NCBI GenBank assembly: GCA_964371555.1
Contig: CAYJMQ010000029.1
Span: forward strand, 1-25,458
Length of the DNA: 25,458 nt
Source: CAYJMQ01 sp964371555
Lineage (GTDB): Bacteria; Bdellovibrionota; JACOXK01; 2-02-FULL-40-11
Direction of reading: 5' to 3'
Positions 5,964 through 14,440 of this stretch are shown here, in pieces. Made by a program: the position numbers and the translations under genes. Position 1 is the first letter of the stretch, and every line of letters begins with the position of its first letter. Below the pieces are notes generated by a model that searched no databases, was not told the origin of the DNA, and worked only from the letters and a program-made list of their open reading frames with translations.

Positions 5964-7523
5964 TCACAAGGGGATTCTCACAAGACGAAAGCCGCAAATG
6001 TTGCTTTTGTGGAGATGATCCCACGCTTCGCGATTTGCAGATCGGGATCTTCGGGGAGGGCTTTGCCAATCTCCCCCCCGCGCAACTCTCAATGAACCTG
6101 AAGCAGGTCCCATAGGATTTACTACACTATCATTGCCGTAACGCCCCTCATGCCAGTCAGAAACCCACTCCCATACATTTCCATGGATATCGTAAAGTCC
6201 CCACGGATTGGGGGTTTTGGTTGCCACAGGATGCGTCTGCATTCTCGAATTTTCGGAATACCAGGCATGATGGGAAAGATCTTTTGGATCATCTCCAAAA
6301 GAATAGGTTGATGTTGTCCCCCCCCGCGCCGCATATTCCCACTCGGCCTCTGTTGGAAGACGATACTCATACCCATCTTGGCGTTGATTAAGCTTGTCGA
6401 TAAATGTTTGGATGTCATTCCAGGAAACACTCTCCACAGGGTGATTAGGACATAGAGATACTTCTCGATTGATTTCCCGAAATTCATCTGGGCAATCCAC
6501 CTTTTTTTTGAAATGGGAGGGATTATTCCCCATGATAGAAAACCATTGACTCTGCGCGAGCTCTGTCTTTTGAATTTCAAAACCTTTTGTTAATGTTACA
6601 GGGTGTGGCGGTTCATCAATATCCCGGTTCATTTCAGTTAAAGGGCTCCCCATTTCAAAAGTTCCAGGATTTATCCCGATAAATGCGGCTGAAAAGATGG
6701 GCATTCTGATTAACCGGAAACCTATTCCATAATTTCGCCCTTCCGGGCCCCAATTAAACCGGACAGCCACCCTACACCGTGAAGAATCGTCATTCCATGC
6801 CCCTCCGCGGATGACACGCGCAGATCCTGACCCCGGACCTATCGGATTAATGACGGCAGATGGGGGATACTCTTTTTTATACCAGTCGAGCACCCATTCT
6901 CTGACATTGCCATGCATGTCGTAGAGCCCGATCGGATTGGGGGCTTTGGTTGCCACAGGATGCGTCTGCTTTTCTGAATTTTCAAAATACCAGGCATGAT
7001 GGGAAAGATCTTTTGGATTATTTCCAAAAGAATAGGCTGACATTGTCCCCCCCCGCGCCGCATATTCCCACTCGGCTTCCGTTGGAAGACGATACTCATA
7101 CCCATCTTGGCGTTTATTGAGCTTGTCGATAAATGTTTGGATGTCATTCCAGGAAACTTTCTCCACTGGATGATTTGGGCACAAGGGAATGCCATCTTTT
7201 TCGACATATTCAGTTGGACAATATTTTTTTGTCTTAAAAATAGAGGGATTTGTTCCCATCAGAGAAAACCATTGGCTTTGTGTTACCTCTGTCTTCTGGA
7301 TTTCAAACCAACGTGTGAGAATGACGAGATGTTTGGTTTCATCGATATCCCGATTGGCTTCGCTGTCTGGACTTCCCATCTGGAAGGCGCCCTCAATGAT
7401 AAAAGAAAAAGGAAGGATTATGTCTGTCTCAGCCCCTTCCGCGGCGCCTACTTCTTTCGAGTCGACTGAGATCAAAAACAAGGAAACAAGAGCCAAAATT
7501 TTTCCGAGATGCCAATACATCAT
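5964..7523 (-). CDS. Exported protein with two tandem FGE/SUMF1-like domains, catalytic cysteines absent
   Basis: Two copies of the formylglycine-generating-enzyme (FGE-sulfatase, SUMF1) domain follow a Sec signal peptide. I choose the ATG at 7523: it gives MMYWHLGK, a hydrophobic core ILALVSLFLISV and an AA-type cleavage region. The longer TTG frame from 7562 runs into a predicted promoter. Numbered from that TTG, the domains span about 55-286 and 296-532. Each has F-x-MGSP, RDIDE, EIQKTE, NHPVE-VSWNDIQTF, RLPTEAEWEYAARGG, GLYD-HGNV-EWV, RGG-W and a closing GFRL-R. The Cys pair that catalytic FGE carries between RGG and GFR is missing: copy 1 has only RCRVAVR and copy 2 none there. Each copy has a shared pair (C115/C128 and C357/C371) that could form a disulphide. 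A non-catalytic binding or structural role is more likely than sulfatase activation. Confidence 0.88.
   Translation of the reverse strand: MMYWHLGKILALVSLFLISVDSKEVGAAEGAETDIILPFSFIIEGAFQMGSPDSEANRDIDETKHLVILTRWFEIQKTEVTQSQWFSLMGTNPSIFKTKKYCPTEYVEKDGIPLCPNHPVEKVSWNDIQTFIDKLNKRQDGYEYRLPTEAEWEYAARGGTMSAYSFGNNPKDLSHHAWYFENSEKQTHPVATKAPNPIGLYDMHGNVREWVLDWYKKEYPPSAVINPIGPGSGSARVIRGGAWNDDSSRCRVAVRFNWGPEGRNYGIGFRLIRMPIFSAAFIGINPGTFEMGSPLTEMNRDIDEPPHPVTLTKGFEIQKTELAQSQWFSIMGNNPSHFKKKVDCPDEFREINREVSLCPNHPVESVSWNDIQTFIDKLNQRQDGYEYRLPTEAEWEYAARGGTTSTYSFGDDPKDLSHHAWYSENSRMQTHPVATKTPNPWGLYDIHGNVWEWVSDWHEGRYGNDSVVNPMGPASGSLRVARGGDWQSPPRRSRSANREAWDHLHKSNICGFRLVRIPL
6204..6446 (-). repeat. Internal duplication, copy in FGE-like domain 2
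   Basis: This 243-base segment aligns without gaps to 6933-7175, an offset of exactly 729 bases (243 codons). Identity is clearly above that of the rest of the two domains. Most of the region around RLPTEAEWEYAARGG and GYEYRLP is base-for-base identical, including a run of eight C in each copy. Confidence 0.75.
6933..7175 (-). repeat. Internal duplication, copy in FGE-like domain 1
   Basis: Partner of 6204-6446. The near-identity over about 240 bases, while flanking parts of the two domains have diverged, suggests recent gene conversion between copies rather than uniform descent from one duplication. Confidence 0.75.
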
Positions 7524-7529
7524 AGCCGC

Positions 7530-7559
7530 TATATAGCCAAAACAAATATAAAATTTCAA
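7530..7559 (-). promoter_or_regulatory. Predicted promoter of the tandem FGE-like gene
   Basis: On the minus strand TTGAAA (7559-7554), 18 bases, then TATATA (7535-7530). The -10 ends 6 bases before the ATG at 7523, and no Shine-Dalgarno sequence is present. This argues against the upstream TTG codons as starts, since they overlap the -35 box. Confidence 0.45.
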
Positions 7560-7568
7560 CAAAAAAAC

Positions 7569-7597
7569 TGGACAAAAATTTCCCCCCCAGTTAGAAG
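7569..7597 (+). promoter_or_regulatory. Predicted promoter of the 371-aa gene, with a C7 run in the spacer
   Basis: TGGACA (7569-7574), a 17-base spacer, then TAGAAG (7592-7597), ending 6 bases before the ATG at 7604. The spacer contains seven consecutive C (7582-7588). A change in tract length would alter the -35/-10 spacing. It lies back to back with the promoter of the FGE-like gene. Confidence 0.35.
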
Positions 7598-7603
7598 AAT
7601 TTA

Positions 7604-8719
7604 ATGATAAAAACTTTTTCGATTATTTCATTTATTCTATTTTCTCTGATTTTTCCCTATTCGATGATCCATGCGGAGGACGGAGAGGCAATTTGGATGA
7701 CTGTTCGTTTGAACTCCCCTTTTTTCAACGCGATGATCGAAGTGTCTGATGAAAAACTGATGGAATGTGAGAGCTCAGTTTTTAAAAGTGACCGGAAATT
7801 TGCAAAACTGGTTAGAGTTTTCAGAAGCATGCGTGATTATGATTGGCACACCCTCGGGCCCCTCGATTCTGAAATCTATTTTAAAATCAATCTTGAAACC
7901 TCTCAAGTTGTCAAAATCGAAGAGACAGAGATCGAGCGCTCCTATTTAAAGAGAGAAAAAGAACGATGGTTTGGCTTCATCTTAAGTCTTGGCCTCGATC
8001 CCCTTGTGATCTATTCAGAAACTGCGTCTGATTCGATCTCTCTTCTTCAACATCTCTATAAAGAGGGTTTTCTGTCAGAAACAAAAAGCGATTTCCTCCA
8101 TATTCAGGATGAACTTATCTCATCATTAAAAAGTACGCATTTGGTTGGATCTTCCCTTGTTTCCTTAAGTCCGGCAGGGGTTGTGCAGGGGGTCTGGAAT
8201 TTGGGAACAAGCCTTGCAAGCGCGATTCTGGATACTGCCTTTGCAATTGTTTCTGCTCCTTTGCGGGGACTGCGGTTTCTATTTCGACCCTCCCCCCCCA
8301 AGGTCAGGAACCTGGAGACAAATTTAAAAGAATGGATCATTCAGGGCGGAGCTAAATACCATCTCTCCATGACAGTGGAAGGAGAGGAGCGCTCTGGAGA
8401 AATTGTCTTCCATGACAATAAAGATGGAACATTAGGCGCCTCACTCACTGATTTTCAATGGATCTCGGCCTATCTTGAAGGATTGTCAGATGAAAATCTC
8501 TTCTTTGCAAAATTTAAAGATCAGGGGATTGATTTGGGATGGATTGGAATTGTTGAAGAATCTAAAAATTTGAGGATCAGCGGAAAGATCATCAATGGGC
8601 AGCCCCCTCTCCCCGATCCATCAGAGAGGGATCCACTTTGGAGATGGACAACACGGATTCAAGCTGCTTATTCCCGGCTATTAAAAGAGCCCGAAATAGG
8701 TTCCTTTCTTATAGAGTGA
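7604..8719 (+). CDS. Exported protein of unknown function (371 aa)
   Basis: I do not recognise this family. It starts with a clear signal peptide (MIKTFSIISFILFSLIFPYSMIHAEDG, cleavage probably after IHA). The mature protein is mostly soluble, with an alpha-rich central part and a moderately hydrophobic glycine/alanine-rich stretch (about residues 184-225, from LVGSSLVSLSPAGV to VSAPLRG) that could be membrane-interacting. A short basic, proline-rich linker (RFLFRPSPPKVR) follows. The C-terminal third has alternating beta-like strands and repeated aromatic residues. There is no obvious catalytic motif. It is divergent from the tandem FGE-like gene across an 80-base gap, so the two may be co-regulated. 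Its stop is 6 bases from the convergent lon stop, leaving no room for a separate terminator. Confidence 0.8.
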   Translation: MIKTFSIISFILFSLIFPYSMIHAEDGEAIWMTVRLNSPFFNAMIEVSDEKLMECESSVFKSDRKFAKLVRVFRSMRDYDWHTLGPLDSEIYFKINLETSQVVKIEETEIERSYLKREKERWFGFILSLGLDPLVIYSETASDSISLLQHLYKEGFLSETKSDFLHIQDELISSLKSTHLVGSSLVSLSPAGVVQGVWNLGTSLASAILDTAFAIVSAPLRGLRFLFRPSPPKVRNLETNLKEWIIQGGAKYHLSMTVEGEERSGEIVFHDNKDGTLGASLTDFQWISAYLEGLSDENLFFAKFKDQGIDLGWIGIVEESKNLRISGKIINGQPPLPDPSERDPLWRWTTRIQAAYSRLLKEPEIGSFLIE

Positions 8720-8725
8720 TTATTG

Positions 8726-11158
8726 TTAAGCCGCTTCTTCTTTTACGAACCGATGTCTTCGGAAGGGTTCTTTTCTTTCGGATTTTGGCAATTCTCTTAC
8801 AAACACGGCATGCAAAATATCCTTGAGATCTTTTGCAAGAATAAATTTGATATTTTCTTTATATTCCTTTGCGATCTCTTTCAGGTCTTCTTTATTTCGA
8901 TAGGGAATAATAACCGTTTTGATATTTTGTCTGAGCGCCGCCAGAATCTTCTCCCGAATTCCACCGACAGGAAGCACTTTTCCCGTGAGTGTGATTTCCC
9001 CCGTCATCGCAATATCTTTTGAAATGGGTCTCTTTGTAATCAAAGACATTAAGGATGCGGCAATGGTCACCCCGGCCGAAGGACCGTCTTTGGGGATAGC
9101 TCCTTTCGGCACATGAACATGCAGATCGTTCTTGGCAAAAAATTCTGGATCCTCAATCCCAAGCTCTTTGGCATGCGCGCGAATATAGCTTAAAGCCGCC
9201 TGTGCTGACTCTTTCATCACGTCCCCCAGTTGCCCTGTCAATGCCAGCCCCCCCTTTCCAGCCATCTGCGTCGCTTCCACATAAAGGATTTCACCCCCGT
9301 AAGGGGTCCAGGCAAGACCGGTTGCAATGCCCACTTCGCTCTTCTTCTGTTCTTCTTCTTCTAAAAATTTTGGCACCCCTAAAAACTTTGAAACATTGTT
9401 TTCATCTATGACTGTCGGCGCCACTTCCTTTTCAGCAAATTTTCTTGCCACTTTCCTGCAAATGGAAGCAATTTCCCGCTCCAGATTCCTCAAGCCCGCT
9501 TCCTGGGTATATTGACGGATAATGGTTTTGACCGCCCCCTTTGTTATCTTAATTTTATCTTCTGTAAACCCGTTGTTTTTAACCTGTTTTGGAATTAAAA
9601 ACCTCTCGGCAATTTTTAATTTCTCATCTTCACTGTAGCCGGGGAGTTGAATGACCTCCATCCGGTCTTTGAGCGCCGGGTGCACAGGATCTATAAAATT
9701 CGCTGTCGCGATAAAGAAGACGTTTGAAAGGTCAAATGGCATGTTAAGATAATGATCCCTGAAACTATAATTTTGCTCCGGATCAAGCACTTCAAGAAGC
9801 GCCGAAGCCGGATCTCCGCGAAAATCATTTCCAATCTTGTCGATCTCATCCAGCATGAATACGGGATTATTTGCGTCGGCCTGCTTCAACCCCTGAAGGA
9901 TTTTTCCCGGCATGGCCCCCACATAGGTTCTCCGATGCCCGCGAATTTCAGCTTCATCGCGGATGCCCCCTAAAGAAATCCGTACGAAATGTCTCCCCAT
10001 CGCTCTTGCGATCGATTTCCCGAGAGATGTTTTTCCAACGCCGGGCGGACCAGAAAAACAGAGGATGGGACCACTCATCGAATGCTTTAGTTTTCTAACG
10101 GCAAGAAATTCGAGTATCCGATCTTTCACTTTTTCCAAACCGAAATGATCTTCATCCAAAATCTCTTTTGCCCTTTTTATATCAATGCTGTCTTCAGTGC
10201 GCTTGCTCCAGGGGACTTCAACAAGCCAATCGAGATACGTGTGCACAACGCTCGATTCAGAGGAGTCGGGATGCATCCGCTCGAGTCGTTTGAGCTGTTT
10301 CAATGCCTCTTCTTCACTCTCTTTTGGCATATGCGCTGCAGCAACTTTTTCCCGAAGTTCCTGCATTTCATCATCTTTATCCGACTGTTCCCCAAGCTCC
10401 GTGCGAATAGCTTTGAGTTGTTCCCGGAGAAAATATTCTTTTTGTGTTTTTGTCATTTCATCACGGGCCTGGGTTCTGATCTTTTCTTTCATTGAAAGAA
10501 CATCCAGCTCACGAGCGAGAAGTTGATTCACAAACTGCAACTTCTCTTCAATATCGCTTGTCTCCAAAATCCGTTGGGCATCCACCACTTTAAGTCCCAT
10601 ATTTGAGGCAATGAGATCAGAAAGTTTTCCGGGCTCTGTGACTTCATCCATGATGAGAAGAATGTCCGGCGAAATCATTCTTCCAAGAGAAACAAGTTTT
10701 TCAAGCTGTTCCTTGACCGTTCTCACCAGCGCCTCCACAGTAACTTCATCTTTCCCTTGGCCTGTCTGTTCGATCTTTTTTATTTTTACCATGTAGAAGG
10801 GATCCTGCTGCTGATAAACCTCGATTTTCCCCTTTCCCAATCCTTGAATCAGAATTTTAATCCGGCCATCGGGGAGCTTTCTCATCCGCATGATCAATGC
10901 ATACGTGCCAACTTCATAAATGGCTTCAGGCGATGGGTTTTCATCTGTCATCTCTTTTTGAGCGGAGAGGAAAATCACCTTTTCATGTTCCATGGCATGC
11001 TCAACAGCGCGAATGGACGATTCCCGCCCCACGAATAAAGGAAGAATCATATAAGGAAAAATGACAACATCCCTGACGGGAAGGAGAGGTAATTCTTCAG
11101 GAACCGTAATCTCTTGCTGATCGAAGTCGTCCATAGAAGGCGGGGATACAACCCCCAC
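8726..11158 (-). CDS. lon: ATP-dependent Lon protease
   Basis: Lon is the cytoplasmic AAA+ serine protease that degrades misfolded and regulatory proteins. The 810 residues have the full LonA layout: an N-terminal substrate-binding domain (from LPLLPVRDVVIFPYM, about 24-37), a coiled-coil linker (about 205-300), Walker A GPPGVGKT (370-377), Walker B VFMLDEID (433-440), sensor and arginine-finger region, and protease domain. The catalytic dyad is Ser694 in PKDGPSAG and Lys737 in VGGIREK, with the family's 43-residue spacing. The frame starts at GTG 11158; an ATG at 11134 (MDDFDQQE) is the alternative. Neither has a Shine-Dalgarno sequence. A promoter-like pair ends 16 bases before the GTG, which favours the GTG. 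It may follow dksA in one transcript as well. The 3' end faces the 371-aa gene. Confidence 0.97.
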   Translation of the reverse strand: MGVVSPPSMDDFDQQEITVPEELPLLPVRDVVIFPYMILPLFVGRESSIRAVEHAMEHEKVIFLSAQKEMTDENPSPEAIYEVGTYALIMRMRKLPDGRIKILIQGLGKGKIEVYQQQDPFYMVKIKKIEQTGQGKDEVTVEALVRTVKEQLEKLVSLGRMISPDILLIMDEVTEPGKLSDLIASNMGLKVVDAQRILETSDIEEKLQFVNQLLARELDVLSMKEKIRTQARDEMTKTQKEYFLREQLKAIRTELGEQSDKDDEMQELREKVAAAHMPKESEEEALKQLKRLERMHPDSSESSVVHTYLDWLVEVPWSKRTEDSIDIKRAKEILDEDHFGLEKVKDRILEFLAVRKLKHSMSGPILCFSGPPGVGKTSLGKSIARAMGRHFVRISLGGIRDEAEIRGHRRTYVGAMPGKILQGLKQADANNPVFMLDEIDKIGNDFRGDPASALLEVLDPEQNYSFRDHYLNMPFDLSNVFFIATANFIDPVHPALKDRMEVIQLPGYSEDEKLKIAERFLIPKQVKNNGFTEDKIKITKGAVKTIIRQYTQEAGLRNLEREIASICRKVARKFAEKEVAPTVIDENNVSKFLGVPKFLEEEEQKKSEVGIATGLAWTPYGGEILYVEATQMAGKGGLALTGQLGDVMKESAQAALSYIRAHAKELGIEDPEFFAKNDLHVHVPKGAIPKDGPSAGVTIAASLMSLITKRPISKDIAMTGEITLTGKVLPVGGIREKILAALRQNIKTVIIPYRNKEDLKEIAKEYKENIKFILAKDLKDILHAVFVRELPKSERKEPFRRHRFVKEEAA

Positions 11159-11174
11159 ACTAGTACGATTCGGT

Positions 11175-11203
11175 ATTTGAGCGAGGAAACTTTAGGCTGT
11201 AAA
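11175..11203 (-). promoter_or_regulatory. Predicted promoter of lon
   Basis: On the minus strand TTTACA (11203-11198), 17 bases, then TCAAAT (11180-11175), between the dksA-like stop and lon. The predicted start leaves a leader of about 10 bases before the GTG. No sigma-32-type sequence was recognised. The -10 match is only 4 of 6. Confidence 0.3.
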
Positions 11204-11218
11204 GCCGCTCAATTGCGG

Positions 11219-11584
11219 TTAAGAGGCGAACATTTTTTCATTATGCTCCTCTTCTTCTTTACATTTGATACACAGGACGGCGAAGGGGCGGACTTCAAGA
11301 CGGTTCACCCCAATTTCTTCACCACAAGATTCACAAACCCCATACTCCCCTTTTTCAATCTTTTGCAAAGCCTTCTCAATTTTTGGAATTACTGCCCGCT
11401 CACGATCTTTTAATCTGATCGTCAGAGACTGTGACAGATCGGTGGTGGCTAAATCGATTTCATCAGGAAGGTCGTCACGACTTACGTTGAGCTCCTGTGC
11501 CATGAGCTTCTTACCCCCTTCAATGATTTGCCGCTTCTGCTCCAAGAGCCGCTCTTTAAATCTTTCAAGGTCTCTTTTTTTCAT
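11219..11584 (-). CDS. DksA/TraR-family zinc-finger transcription regulator
   Basis: DksA-type proteins bind in the RNA polymerase secondary channel and modulate initiation, usually with ppGpp. This 121-residue protein has the long N-terminal coiled coil (KKRDLERFKERLLEQKRQI onward), the acidic coiled-coil tip motif DxxDxA (DEIDLA, DLPDEIDLATT region) required for DksA activity, and a C-terminal four-cysteine zinc finger (CESC, then CIKC with 17 residues between pairs). It is shorter than E. coli DksA (151 aa) and close to the length of many deltaproteobacterial paralogues. The start is the ATG at 11584, which has a good ribosome binding site (AGGAAGGGGG, 6 bases upstream). The longer frame to 11611 has none. 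It lies upstream of lon and downstream of the chaperone operon. Confidence 0.9.
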   Translation of the reverse strand: MKKRDLERFKERLLEQKRQIIEGGKKLMAQELNVSRDDLPDEIDLATTDLSQSLTIRLKDRERAVIPKIEKALQKIEKGEYGVCESCGEEIGVNRLEVRPFAVLCIKCKEEEEHNEKMFAS

Positions 11585-11742
11585 GCAAACCCCCTTCCTG
11601 TCACAACACAATTCAGGCTTGGGTTTTAAGATTTTTTTTCACAACGATCACCCTTACCTTACTAGAAAGGAATCCTACCATGCTGTTTTTTATTTGAAAA
11701 GATGAAAATTACATCGAGCTGGTTTGTCGACCCTTTTTAAAA

Positions 11743-13320
11743 TTATTCTATCTCCCGAATTTCACCTTTGCGAACGGTTAATAAAAATAATTCTTTGTCG
11801 ACATCCCGATTGCCTAAAAATGACGCTTCTTTTGTTGCCCCCACGTAACCAGACAGCCCGCTTAGCTTTTCTTTCAGTGATTCCCGTGTTTCAATATCGC
11901 CTTCTGAAAGAACTGTGAGCAATAACCTGGCTGCATCATAAGCCTGTGCCTCCCAAATCGCGGGCGTTTCATAAAAAATTTTTTCAAAGAGCTTAACAAA
12001 TGCCGTTGTTTCCGAAGAAACTCCCCCTCTAAAAAAACCATCTACAAAAACAGCCCCTTCTATATATTCACCCCCTCGTTCGACCAGCTCCTTCGAATTC
12101 CATCCTTCGGTCCCAAGAAGCGCCACATTTTCAACATCATAATAAGCCAGTGTCGGCGCAATTTGCCCAATAACTTTTGCATAGTCGGGAATAAATAACG
12201 CCTCAAAATCAATCTGAGGCGGAAGTTTAACATCCGATTCTTTGATCTCTTCCTTATTGAGTTCAATCTTGGCCTTTTCTTCAAAAATTTTGTATTCATC
12301 CCTCCTGGCCTTTGGCTGATCAAGCCCCACCAGTCTTTTTATTTCACGATTGAAATCGCTTTGAGCGGGAAGATATGTCTCAATCCCCTCCACCATTCCC
12401 CCACATTCCTCAACTTTGTCCCAAAATAGATTTGCGAACTCAATGCCATAATTGTCGTCAGGATAGAGGATCGCAAATTTTTTTATCCCCCTGTCGCTGC
12501 AGGCATATTTAATCAACGTATTTACCTGATGTTCCCGTGTCATCGCGTAGCGAAAAACATATTCTCCCATTGTTGTAATAGTCGGATGCTGTGAGAGATT
12601 AATCATGGGTATTTTGAGTTGTTCAGCGCGGCGCGCGGCCCTCTCCGATGAGAAGGTCAGAAGAGGTCCAAGAATGGCAATCGCCTGATCCTCTTCAAGA
12701 AGTTTTTCAACACCCCGTTCGGCTTCTTCCGGGATTCCCCGTGAATCGTAAATTGCCAACTCATAAGGCACAGCCCCTTCGTCTGAAAAAAAGGAAAACG
12801 CGAGCTGGATTCCCCTTAAACTCCTTTGGCCGAATTTCAAATATTTTCCACTCAATGGCAAAATACAACCAATCAGATGTTTTCTGGTTGAAACTGCGGC
12901 TGAATCCACTTCCGTGATTGCCAGCTCATCCAATCTCTTTTGAAGTTTTGACGTATAATAAAATAATCTTTCTTTCTGAAACGGTGAAAGCTTGTCCGGA
13001 TCATCAATCGATTTTAGAATTTCATAAGATTCAGAAAATGCCTCGCGCCTATAAAGCGCTTCAGCGAGTAGAAGACTTGCCTCAAGACTGCTCGTCGTCC
13101 CTTCATATTCCGCAATAAACTGGCGAAGAATCTCGATATATTCCGGATCCGTCAGATGATCTTGATATTGTTTTTGAATAGCCAAAAGATCGATTTTGGC
13201 GGCTTCCGTATGGGTGACGATCCTTTTCCCACGACGGACTTCTTTCTCAGCGCATGAGAGGGAGCACAACAGGACAAAAAATAGCGCCCATTTCATCCCC
13301 AAGCTCATCCCCCATTTCAT
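11743..13320 (-). CDS. Periplasmic-binding-protein-like lipoprotein (LivK/LpoA-type fold)
   Basis: A predicted lipoprotein of 525 residues. The N-terminal signal (MKWALFFVLLCSLSC) ends at a cysteine in a loose lipobox (SLSC). Residues about 40-135 look like helical TPR-type repeats (RQFIAEYEGTTSSLEASLLLAEALYRREAFSESYEIL). Residues about 145-520 form a type I periplasmic-binding fold: IGCILPLSGKYLKFGQRSLRGIQLAF, AILGPLLTFSSERAA, IPMINLSQHP and FAILYPDDNYG. TPR plus type I fold in an outer-membrane lipoprotein recalls LpoA, the activator of penicillin-binding protein 1A; a branched-chain amino acid receptor is the other reading. No ABC transporter genes are adjacent. The start overlaps the dnaJ stop as ATGA, so it is translationally coupled to the chaperone operon. 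Alternative in-frame starts lie 4 and 8 codons in. Confidence 0.85.
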   Translation of the reverse strand: MKWGMSLGMKWALFFVLLCSLSCAEKEVRRGKRIVTHTEAAKIDLLAIQKQYQDHLTDPEYIEILRQFIAEYEGTTSSLEASLLLAEALYRREAFSESYEILKSIDDPDKLSPFQKERLFYYTSKLQKRLDELAITEVDSAAVSTRKHLIGCILPLSGKYLKFGQRSLRGIQLAFSFFSDEGAVPYELAIYDSRGIPEEAERGVEKLLEEDQAIAILGPLLTFSSERAARRAEQLKIPMINLSQHPTITTMGEYVFRYAMTREHQVNTLIKYACSDRGIKKFAILYPDDNYGIEFANLFWDKVEECGGMVEGIETYLPAQSDFNREIKRLVGLDQPKARRDEYKIFEEKAKIELNKEEIKESDVKLPPQIDFEALFIPDYAKVIGQIAPTLAYYDVENVALLGTEGWNSKELVERGGEYIEGAVFVDGFFRGGVSSETTAFVKLFEKIFYETPAIWEAQAYDAARLLLTVLSEGDIETRESLKEKLSGLSGYVGATKEASFLGNRDVDKELFLLTVRKGEIREIE

Positions 13321-14432
13321 CCAAAGAACTCTTTCATTTTCTCAAGGAAACCTCGCTGACCAGACTCCAACCGATCCCCTGACAGATTTGCAAACTCTGT
13401 CAATACCTCTTTCTGCTTCGGTGTCATTTTTGTCGGGGTCTCAATGATAACCTTCACCAATTGATCCCCTTTCCCACCCCGTGAAATATCAGGGAACCCC
13501 TTATCCTTCAATCGAAAGACCTTTCCAAACTGAGTTCCGGATGGGATTTTCATCTGAACCTTTCCATACAATGTTGGAACTTCGATTTGTGTCCCCAATG
13601 CAGCTTCAGTAAATGAAATAGGAACTTCACAAAGAACATCATTATTTTCCCTTGCGAAAAAGGGGTGTTCATTGACTTCGATCACGATATAAAGATCTCC
13701 GGAACGCCCCCCATGACTCCCCGCATTCCCCTCCCCTGAAAGCCTAAGACTCTGTCCGGTATCAATCCCTGGAGGAATATTAACGACCACCGTTTTCTTG
13801 GTTTGCCCAGTCCCCTTCCCATGACAGGTGGAGCAGGGGGTAGCAATATAGGTTCCTTCTCCCTGACACTGTTCACACGTTCTTGAAATACTGAAAAATC
13901 CCTGCTGATAGCGGACTGTCCCTGTTCCATGGCATCGACTGCAGGCTGTAGGGCTCGTCCCCGGCTTTGCGCCGGATCCTTCACAGACAGAGCACCTAAC
14001 CTTTCGAGGAATATCGATCTTTTCCTCTTTTCCAAAAGCCGCTTCTTTAAATGAAATTTTTAAATGATACCTTAAGTCTTCACCCTGGATAACGCGCGGC
14101 CCCCGACGGGTTTCCCGCCTCGCTCCCCCAAAAAAATCACCAAAAACGTCTCCAAATAGATCCTCAAAGCCAAATCCCCCCATCCCTTCGAATCCTCTAA
14201 AACCCGCCTGGGGGCCTGTTTGTCCAAACTGATCATAGGAGCGGCGTTTATCCTGGTCCGAAAGCACCTCATATGCTTCCGAAATTTCCTTAAATTTTTC
14301 TTCCGCTTCCTTATTCCCCGGATTTCTATCTGGATGGTATTTAAGGGCTAATTTACGGTAGGCTTTCTTGATATCGTCAGTTGCGGCATTTCTGTCTACA
14401 CCAAGTAAAGTATAATAATCTTTCGTAGCCAC
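13317..14432 (-). CDS. dnaJ: Chaperone protein DnaJ (type I Hsp40)
   Basis: DnaJ delivers unfolded clients to DnaK and stimulates its ATPase. The 371 residues have all type I domains: a J domain (1-70, HPD at 33-35), a Gly/Phe-rich linker (about 71-110), four CxxCxGxG zinc motifs (cysteines 147/150, 164/167, 186/189, 200/203) and two C-terminal beta-barrel client domains ending in a dimerisation segment. The start is GTG at 14432, 8 bases after the dnaK stop, with a weak AAGTGA ribosome binding site. The stop overlaps the lipoprotein start by 4 bases. Confidence 0.98.
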   Translation of the reverse strand: MATKDYYTLLGVDRNAATDDIKKAYRKLALKYHPDRNPGNKEAEEKFKEISEAYEVLSDQDKRRSYDQFGQTGPQAGFRGFEGMGGFGFEDLFGDVFGDFFGGARRETRRGPRVIQGEDLRYHLKISFKEAAFGKEEKIDIPRKVRCSVCEGSGAKPGTSPTACSRCHGTGTVRYQQGFFSISRTCEQCQGEGTYIATPCSTCHGKGTGQTKKTVVVNIPPGIDTGQSLRLSGEGNAGSHGGRSGDLYIVIEVNEHPFFARENNDVLCEVPISFTEAALGTQIEVPTLYGKVQMKIPSGTQFGKVFRLKDKGFPDISRGGKGDQLVKVIIETPTKMTPKQKEVLTEFANLSGDRLESGQRGFLEKMKEFFG

Positions 14433-14440
14433 ATTATCAC

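Noticed and set aside
5964..7523. Active sulfatase-maturating formylglycine-generating enzyme.
   Set aside because: The catalytic cysteine pair is missing in both domains and no sulfatase gene is in the window.
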